Assembly: GCA_905235825.1 (NCBI GenBank)
Contig: CAJONH010000106.1
Coordinates: 1 to 10,138 of the forward strand
DNA: 10,138 nt
Reading direction: 5' to 3'
DNA from: Candidatus Gastranaerophilales bacterium
GTDB taxonomy: Bacteria; Cyanobacteriota; Vampirovibrionia; Gastranaerophilales; Gastranaerophilaceae
Notes under the pieces: model-generated
What the model saw: the letters and a program-made list of their open reading frames with translations, nothing else
What the model was told of the DNA's origin: nothing
Database searches by the model: none
Program-made: the position numbers and the translations under genes
In this document: positions 5,374 to 10,138 of the stretch, one piece after another
Layout of the letters: every line of letters starts with the position of its first letter
How positions within the stretch are numbered: position 1 is the first letter of the stretch

Positions 5374-6997
5374 TCCAATCTCCTTTTAACGTTATGATTA
5401 TTTTATTTATTTTTTTTATATCATATTTATTTTCGTTTGCACTGCGTTTTTTAAATATATTTTTTGTAAAAAATGATTCTTTTGTGTTTTCTCTCAATGC
5501 TACAAAGTAATTGAATACACTACGTTGTAAAATAATATATTTAAACAGCTGCAGGGAATTTTCATCTTTCAGTATTGTATAAAAATTATCTGCTTCTTTT
5601 AATTTATTATTAAGTCTTAATATATATATTAAACTATAAAATCTGTTTTCCCAAATGTTCATTGTTTCATTATCAAAAACACTATCTGCATTATCTTTTA
5701 ACATTTGATTTACAACTTTGATATCAATATTATCAAAGCTGTAAATATCTTCCGTTATTTTACGAATAACTTTATTCTCTGAAGGTGTTATAAACCACCT
5801 GAAAGTATATTCGGTTGCCATTAGATTTATAATTGTTTCGGGCGAAAATTGCTGTACTTTACAATTTAAATCGGCATAATCTTTTAATGATATTTCTAAG
5901 GGTTCTACATCATATACCATTGGTTTCCAGCAAATATATTCATAAGGGTACATGATTTTTTTATCAATATTGATTTTTTCCGCATAATTCAGCATATATC
6001 TGACGTATTTTGCGGGTACGGTATATTGACCTTCCGAATTATAAAATTTTTTTATTACTTTTATAACTTCTTCCTGTGCAATGTTAAAAAATCCGAAACA
6101 ATCTATAATTCCCGTTAAATCACTTATTACAACTGCTGCCAGTGAATATTTTCCGTTGTCATGCTTACGAGTTGTTAAAAGAGCTTGTTTCCCGCTTCCA
6201 TCAGGCATTGTTACAAAGAATTGAGCAGGAACCGATGTTTTTACTATATTTCTAAAATATTCATCCGCTTTTTCCGGTGTTGCACCTGCCAGTTTTAACA
6301 TTTTTAATCCTTTTTTGCAGGCAGTTACTATTTCTTCATTGTCACAAGTTTTAATTAAATATTCAAAAGGTGCAATAGCAAGTGAAGACTTTGATTCACT
6401 TAATACTTCTATAGCCTGCATTTTAAAGTTATCTTCGAAATCTGAATATAATACGGGATATACAATATTTGCAAGTACATCACCTTTATAATCAATATTT
6501 AATGATTTTAATAATAAACTTTTATCACGTTCCGATACTGCGGAAACGAAGTCCAAAAAATCAAGCATTGATTCGGGATTAAACACAGCAGAATCCAACA
6601 GTCGTTTTGTTTCTAAATCCATTACTTCCTGCGGATTTTCAAAATATTCGGGCAATTCCGAATAATTATAATCTCCGCCCGTAATTCTCAATAATTGAAC
6701 TAGTTTATATTTATATTCATCCGACATTGAGGATTTTAAAATTTCCATTGATTTTTCGGTAATAATATTTGCGGGAATTATATTTTTTAACAGGCACGAA
6801 CAAAAGATATAATCATCCTCCTCAAGTTTAATATATTCTTTTATGAATATATCAAACAGAGCATTTTTATCTTCTATTTCATTGAGTTTTTCCGATAAAT
6901 CGAGTAAAAATTCTTCATTCCTGTATTGCTGTGATTTTATTTCGGTAATAACAGCCAATACTTTTGCTCTTATTTGAAGTTTAGAAAATTGAGACAT
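5363..6997 (-). CDS. Hypothetical 544-residue helical (HEAT-like) protein
   Basis: I do not recognise this family. The protein is soluble, without signal peptide or membrane helices. Residues 1–240 are almost wholly helical, with short amphipathic repeats suggestive of HEAT/ARM packing (for example KSSLAIAPFEYLIKTCDNEE near 209–228). Around 265–310 there is a β-rich segment, VPAQFFVTMPDGSGKQALL then YSLAAVVISDLTGIIDCFGF. A second helical part follows, ending in a lysine-rich tail. The ATG forms TAATG with the stop of the upstream zinc-finger gene, and the 3' end overlaps ruvX by 11 bp, so all are co-translated. Position next to ruvX suggests a link with ribosome or RNA housekeeping, but that is only context. 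Confidence 0.7.
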   Translation of the reverse strand: MSQFSKLQIRAKVLAVITEIKSQQYRNEEFLLDLSEKLNEIEDKNALFDIFIKEYIKLEEDDYIFCSCLLKNIIPANIITEKSMEILKSSMSDEYKYKLVQLLRITGGDYNYSELPEYFENPQEVMDLETKRLLDSAVFNPESMLDFLDFVSAVSERDKSLLLKSLNIDYKGDVLANIVYPVLYSDFEDNFKMQAIEVLSESKSSLAIAPFEYLIKTCDNEEIVTACKKGLKMLKLAGATPEKADEYFRNIVKTSVPAQFFVTMPDGSGKQALLTTRKHDNGKYSLAAVVISDLTGIIDCFGFFNIAQEEVIKVIKKFYNSEGQYTVPAKYVRYMLNYAEKINIDKKIMYPYEYICWKPMVYDVEPLEISLKDYADLNCKVQQFSPETIINLMATEYTFRWFITPSENKVIRKITEDIYSFDNIDIKVVNQMLKDNADSVFDNETMNIWENRFYSLIYILRLNNKLKEADNFYTILKDENSLQLFKYIILQRSVFNYFVALRENTKESFFTKNIFKKRSANENKYDIKKINKIIITLKGDWIDR

Positions 6998-7278
6998 TAT
7001 TTTATTTTACTCCAAAAAATATCCAGTATTTTTTGAGCCTCGCTTGAAGGGAGTTTATCTTCAAGTATAAGATATTGAACGGCTATCATAGTACATTCGG
7101 AGCAAATGTTTACACCCGGTCCCTGTACCATTTTTGCCACCTGTGTATTTGGTCTTCCGCAAAAACTGCAATATACAGGCTCAATGGCTTCAGTATCATT
7201 TTCCTTTCGTACTTCTTTACTTTCTTTTGTTTTTTTTCTTGCACTTTTTAATGAAACTATTTTTTCTGAATCGCTCAT
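6997..7278 (-). CDS. Stand-alone ClpX-type C4 zinc-finger protein
   Basis: This 93-residue protein contains one ClpX N-terminal-type zinc-binding domain: YCSFCGRPNTQVAKMVQGPG (36–55) and NICSECTMIA (57–66), with Cys37, Cys40, Cys59 and Cys62 in C-x2-C-x18-C-x2-C spacing. In ClpX this domain dimerises and binds substrates and adaptors. Here no AAA+ domain follows; the frame ends after a short helix (SSEAQKILDIFWSKIK). The first 34 residues are lysine-rich and charged, probably disordered. GAGAG lies 6 nt before the ATG. It is the first gene of a four-gene operon, preceded by a plausible promoter. It is not a broken clpX, since the next gene starts at its stop as TAATG. Adaptor or anti-adaptor roles are guesses. 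Confidence 0.85.
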   Translation of the reverse strand: MSDSEKIVSLKSARKKTKESKEVRKENDTEAIEPVYCSFCGRPNTQVAKMVQGPGVNICSECTMIAVQYLILEDKLPSSEAQKILDIFWSKIK

Positions 7279-7309
7279 AATGTTCTCTCAAATATTCTAT
7301 CCTCCATAT

Positions 7310-7337
7310 ATTGTATAATAACTTTAAAATATTGCAA
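7310..7337 (-). promoter_or_regulatory. Putative promoter of the zinc-finger–ruvX operon
   Basis: On the minus strand TTGCAA (7332–7337) and TACAAT (7310–7315) are 16 nt apart, placing the start of transcription about 25 nt before the ATG at 7278. Matches to consensus are moderate and the region is AT-rich, so chance is possible. Confidence 0.45.
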
Positions 7338-7358
7338 AATTCTAAAATTATGTTTATA

Positions 7359-7386
7359 TTGTATATTATATTAGTTTTATTATAAG
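7359..7386 (+). promoter_or_regulatory. Putative promoter of the lipoprotein–lgt operon
   Basis: TTGTAT (7359–7364) and TATAAG (7381–7386) are separated by 16 nt, 24 nt before the ATG at 7410, with AAGGGGGA in the leader. It diverges from the minus-strand promoter in the same 131-bp gap. AT-richness makes this a modest call. Confidence 0.4.
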
Positions 7387-7409
7387 AGGACATTGTAAGG
7401 GGGATTTAA

Positions 7410-8018
7410 ATGAAAAAAATACTGCTTTTATGCACGATTTTAATGGTTTCGGTTATGACTACCGCTTGTATTAATAATCTTGCAATAAAAGAGCTGAATA
7501 ATAAAGCTGAATCGTATCTTAATAACGGCGATACGGAAACTGCAATCTGCCGTTTAAAGTCAAGTCTTGATTTGGATAATGAAATTTATCAAACACACTA
7601 TAATTTGGCAGTTGCTTACAATACTATCGGTAACTATGCGGGGGCTATTGAAGAAGCAAACAAAGTTTTGGAATTAAAACCCGAATTATCCGATGCATAT
7701 TATATTATTGCTGTCGCAAAAGAAGCTGTCGCATACAAAGTTCTTGATGATGCTGCTTCTGCTTCTGCTCCTTCCGTTGATGCCATTTCTGAATTTAATT
7801 CCAAAGCTCAGGAATCAATTGATACATACAATAAATATCTTGTTAAAGTTCCCAATTCTTCGGATTCCGAAAAAATTAACGGTAAAATTGATGAATTAAA
7901 TCAAAAAATAAAGGAATTAAGTGAAATACAAGACAAATCACTAAATAACAGTGATTTAAAAAAAAAATTAATTCATTATAAAGCCACAGAACAGCTTGAT
8001 TATGAAGATTTAAAATAA
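7410..8018 (+). CDS. TPR-containing lipoprotein
   Basis: This 202-residue protein begins with a lysine-led hydrophobic signal (MKKILLLCTILMVSVMTTAC) whose Cys20 in TTAC is a relaxed lipobox, so it is probably exported and lipidated. Two to three tetratricopeptide-like repeats follow: AESYLNNGDTETAICRLKSS, then YNLAVAYNTIGNYAGAIEEA and SDAYYIIAVAKEAVAYKV. After an Ala/Ser-rich linker (ASASAPSVDA) there is another helical pair and a lysine-rich coil. TPRs scaffold protein contacts; the partner is unknown. The ribosome site AAGGGGG is strong. The stop shares a base with the lgt start (TAATG), so the substrate lipoprotein and its lipidating enzyme are translated together. Confidence 0.8.
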   Translation: MKKILLLCTILMVSVMTTACINNLAIKELNNKAESYLNNGDTETAICRLKSSLDLDNEIYQTHYNLAVAYNTIGNYAGAIEEANKVLELKPELSDAYYIIAVAKEAVAYKVLDDAASASAPSVDAISEFNSKAQESIDTYNKYLVKVPNSSDSEKINGKIDELNQKIKELSEIQDKSLNNSDLKKKLIHYKATEQLDYEDLK

Positions 8019-8800
8019 TGTTTAAATCTCCGGGTGAAATAGCGTTTACAATTGGTTCAATTGATGTATACTACTACGGTATAATTATGGCTTTTGCCAT
8101 TCTTACCGGTATTGCCGTTATTCTGAACTTAAAAAAACGATTTTATCCGGAGATTTCTTCCGACAGAATTTTTGATATTTCTTTCCTTCTTATTATTGCA
8201 GGGATATTTGGTGCCAGATTTTATTATGTGCTTTTGGATTATAAGTATTTTCTGAGGTTCCCTTATGAAATTCCCGCAATCTGGCATGGCGGTATATCAA
8301 TTCAAGGTGCTATTCTTTTTGGTATTCTTGCAGGTATTTTTTATGTAAAAAAACATAATATAAATTTTTTCAGATATGCGGATTTATTTATTTTTGGTCT
8401 TGTAACAGGGCAAATAATAGGAAGATGGGGAAATTTCTTTAACTCCGAAGCCTTCGGACTGCCTTCTAATCTCCCGTGGAAACTTTATATTCCTTACTCG
8501 AACAGACCTATTCCTTTTAAAAACGAAGAATTTTTTCATCCGGCTTTTTTATATGAATCACTTTTGAGTGTTTGTATATTTGTAATTTTATATTTAATTC
8601 TTATAAAATGTAAAAACAGAAAAGACGGTTTAATATTTTATATTTACATAGTATTATATTCTATAGCAAGGATTTTAGTTGAAACAATAAGAACTGACAG
8701 TGTTTTGAATATATACGGTTTTCACGCAGCACATATTGCTTCCGCTATCTTTATCCTGATTGCAATTATCGGTTTATGCTTTTTATATAAAAGAAAATAA
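8018..8800 (+). CDS. lgt: Phosphatidylglycerol:prolipoprotein diacylglyceryl transferase
   Basis: Lgt moves a diacylglyceryl group from phosphatidylglycerol to the lipobox cysteine of prolipoproteins, the first step of lipoprotein maturation, in the cytoplasmic membrane. This 260-residue polytopic protein has about seven hydrophobic helices and the family motifs GARFYYVLLD (65–74), WHGGISIQG (89–97), the signature GRWGNFFNSE (135–144) and HPAFLYES (174–181), plus an RILVETIRTDS segment (218–228) carrying late arginines. Length is typical. Translation is coupled to the preceding lipoprotein gene by TAATG, and the next gene starts 3 nt after its stop. Confidence 0.96.
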   Translation: MFKSPGEIAFTIGSIDVYYYGIIMAFAILTGIAVILNLKKRFYPEISSDRIFDISFLLIIAGIFGARFYYVLLDYKYFLRFPYEIPAIWHGGISIQGAILFGILAGIFYVKKHNINFFRYADLFIFGLVTGQIIGRWGNFFNSEAFGLPSNLPWKLYIPYSNRPIPFKNEEFFHPAFLYESLLSVCIFVILYLILIKCKNRKDGLIFYIYIVLYSIARILVETIRTDSVLNIYGFHAAHIASAIFILIAIIGLCFLYKRK

Positions 8801-8803
8801 AAT

Positions 8804-9934
8804 ATGAAAATATTATTTATTACTGACTTATATCCTATCGGGAAAGAAAATATTTCAAAAGCCTTATTCTATTTTGTTCAAGAATGGCAAAAACAGGGAC
8901 ATCAAGTTGATGTTATTCGTCCAAATTTTATTTTTAATACCAGAATTCGAGGCAGAAAAATCATAAAAGAAAAAATTTATAAAGAGTACGGAACAACAAT
9001 ATATAACTTGAATTTTATAACTCCGTTTTGGTTTAACGTAAGAAAAAAATTACCAAAAGATTTTTCATTAAAAAATTATGATGTTATGATTTCCCACATG
9101 CCCTCAGGTGCTTTAATGGCTCAAAGACTATTGGAAAAAGAAAATATTAAATATATTTGTTCGGTTCATGCTTCTGATATAGTTGTTCTAAAAAACATTA
9201 AATATGCAGTTTATTTCAGGCAAAAACTTAAACAGGCATATAAAAAAGCATATAAAATTTCGGCAAGAAGTCCTGTATTGCAGCAAAAAATAGAACAAAT
9301 CATACCGGAAATTCAGGATAAAACATTTGTTGCTTATTCAGGAACAGATAAAAAACCTAAAAATATAGATAAAGAACTCTCGTTTAACTATGAAACACTC
9401 AAAATATGCACGGCAGCATCTTTAATAAAACGTAAAAATATTGATATAATTATAAAAGCTCTTGCCAATTTACATTGTAATTATAGTTTTTCAATAATAG
9501 GCAGCGGGAAAGAAGAAAAAAATTTAAAAAAACTTGCGAAAAAACTTTATATAGATGATAAAATTCATTTTCTCGGACAAATATCAAGAGATAGAGTATA
9601 TAATAATATGCTGTATAATGATATTTTTATTCTTTTGAGTAATAATGAAACATTTGGTTTATCATATTTAGAAGCAATGGCGGCAGGTAATGTAATAATA
9701 GCAAAAAAAAATGACGGAATTGACGGCATTTTAAAAGACGGTCAGAATGCTTTTTTAATTGATGCCAAAAGTGAAGAACTTACAAAATGTTTAGAAAAAA
9801 TAATAAATTTAAAACAAACCGAGATAAATAAAATAAGGGCTAATGCCGTTGAACTTGCAGGAAAAATGACATCGGAAACTGCGGCAAAAACATATTTGGA
9901 TAATCTTAATATAAAAAAATATTTAGTATATTGA
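8804..9934 (+). CDS. GT4-family glycosyltransferase
   Basis: This 376-residue GT-B fold protein resembles glycosyltransferase family 4. The N-domain starts MKILFITDLYPIGKEN and includes the acceptor-side VHASDIV (121–127). The C-domain has AASLIKRKNIDIIIKAL (204–220), FSIIGSGKEEKNLKKLA (229–245) and NETFGLSYLEAMAAG (281–295) with the E-x7-E pair (Glu282, Glu290) that binds the nucleotide-sugar donor. No transmembrane helix is seen, so it acts at the cytoplasmic side of the membrane. Donor and acceptor cannot be told. It starts 3 nt after lgt without a clear ribosome site and probably relies on coupling. It is the last gene before a compound hairpin. Confidence 0.88.
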   Translation: MKILFITDLYPIGKENISKALFYFVQEWQKQGHQVDVIRPNFIFNTRIRGRKIIKEKIYKEYGTTIYNLNFITPFWFNVRKKLPKDFSLKNYDVMISHMPSGALMAQRLLEKENIKYICSVHASDIVVLKNIKYAVYFRQKLKQAYKKAYKISARSPVLQQKIEQIIPEIQDKTFVAYSGTDKKPKNIDKELSFNYETLKICTAASLIKRKNIDIIIKALANLHCNYSFSIIGSGKEEKNLKKLAKKLYIDDKIHFLGQISRDRVYNNMLYNDIFILLSNNETFGLSYLEAMAAGNVIIAKKNDGIDGILKDGQNAFLIDAKSEELTKCLEKIINLKQTEINKIRANAVELAGKMTSETAAKTYLDNLNIKKYLVY

Positions 9935-9935
9935 T

Positions 9936-9970
9936 AATCATGACCACAGGCTAAGCCGGTAGTCATGATT
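9936..9970. repeat. Compound hairpin / REP-like palindrome
   Basis: AATCATGAC (9936–9944) and GTCATGATT (9962–9970) are perfect 9-bp arms. Inside, CA/TG and GGC (9949–9951)/GCC (9955–9957) continue the stem with single mismatches. It starts directly after the TGA of the glycosyltransferase gene, between convergent genes. No T tract follows on either strand, so it looks more like a repetitive extragenic palindrome or RNA-stability hairpin than a standard terminator. The higher GC of its centre contrasts with the surroundings. Confidence 0.7.
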
Positions 9971-9993
9971 TAGTATGAACCGAGTTTAATATG

Positions 9994-10138
9994 CTATATA
10001 GTACTTTCAATAAAAGAGAAATTTTCACCCAGTTCATCTTCAATCATTTTAACTAATATATGAGGTTTTATTTCAAGTCCCTCTGAAATTCTCCATAGCG
10101 TAGAAAATTGAGGATCTTTTATTCCGTTTTCTAAATCA
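9994..10138 (-). CDS. Helix-turn-helix (XRE) regulator, C-terminal fragment
   Basis: The minus strand encodes the last 47 residues of a protein cut by the window edge. The frame begins DLENGIKDPQFSTLWRISEG, matching the end of the Cro/C1-type helix-turn-helix (…LENGKRxPSLxTLxRIAxAL…), followed by LEIKPHILVKMIEDELGENF and a short tail. Such proteins are DNA-binding regulators; the recognition helix lies mostly outside the window. It converges on the glycosyltransferase gene with the compound hairpin between them. Its target and partner genes lie beyond the window. Confidence 0.8.
   Translation of the reverse strand, partial: DLENGIKDPQFSTLWRISEGLEIKPHILVKMIEDELGENFSFIESTI

Noticed and set aside
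4226..5389. Plus-strand open frames opposite the SprA-like, DUF1292 and ruvX genes
   Set aside because: They are Leu/His/Phe-rich translations of the complements of recognisable minus-strand genes.
9742..9966. Minus-strand open frame over the end of the glycosyltransferase gene
   Set aside because: It begins inside the compound hairpin and has no similarity or ribosome site; it is the complement of coding sequence.
1..10138. CRISPR array, tRNA, rRNA, riboswitch or transposase gene
   Set aside because: No regularly spaced repeats, no tRNA-like cloverleaf or rRNA segment, and no transposase motifs were seen on either strand.

Overview
The window is very AT-rich, with densely packed short operons, TAATG/ATGA-type stop-start overlaps and housekeeping genes of a free-living bacterium (lgt, ruvX). 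A ruvX–DUF1292 pair, a free-standing ClpX-type zinc finger, an SprA-like HExxH protein and the low GC suit either a Firmicutes-like anaerobe or a gut Vampirovibrionia/Gastranaerophilales genome. I lean towards the latter, but this is inference; no 16S or other marker is present.

Layout. (1) 1–1988, plus strand, accessory: a GC-richer, highly structured stretch of about 100 bases that starts with the group II intron consensus GTGCG is fused in frame to the 3' part of a TupA-like ATP-grasp gene. Its stop overlaps the start of a 110-aa Cys/Tyr/Gly-rich small protein, followed 12 nt later by a U32-peptidase-like protein with an extra C-terminal cysteine cluster. A bidirectional terminator closes the unit. 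This trio looks like a peptide-modification (RiPP-like) locus and is the most novel part of the window. (2) 1989–4017: an intergenic region rich in inverted repeats, then a type II restriction–modification pair, a complete m5C methyltransferase and a PD-(D/E)xK-like endonuclease whose GTG start lies inside the methyltransferase gene. (3) 4066–7337, minus strand: an SprA-like HExxH protein with its own strong promoter and terminator, and an upstream operon read as ClpX-type zinc-finger protein, 544-aa helical protein, ruvX (TTG start), DUF1292 protein. (4) 7338–9934, plus strand, divergent from (3): a TPR lipoprotein, lgt and a GT4 glycosyltransferase, tightly packed, ending at a compound hairpin. 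(5) 9994–10138, minus strand: the C-terminal end of a helix-turn-helix (XRE) regulator running off the window.

How they work together: Lgt would lipidate the lipoprotein encoded just before it. The R–M pair is a self-contained defence or selfish unit between terminator-like repeats. The U32-like protein (family members RlhA, TrhP and UbiU/V are Fe–S proteins of O2-independent hydroxylation) is the plausible modifying enzyme for the small Cys/Tyr-rich protein. The ATP-grasp protein is either a third partner or the tail of a neighbouring surface-polymer locus.
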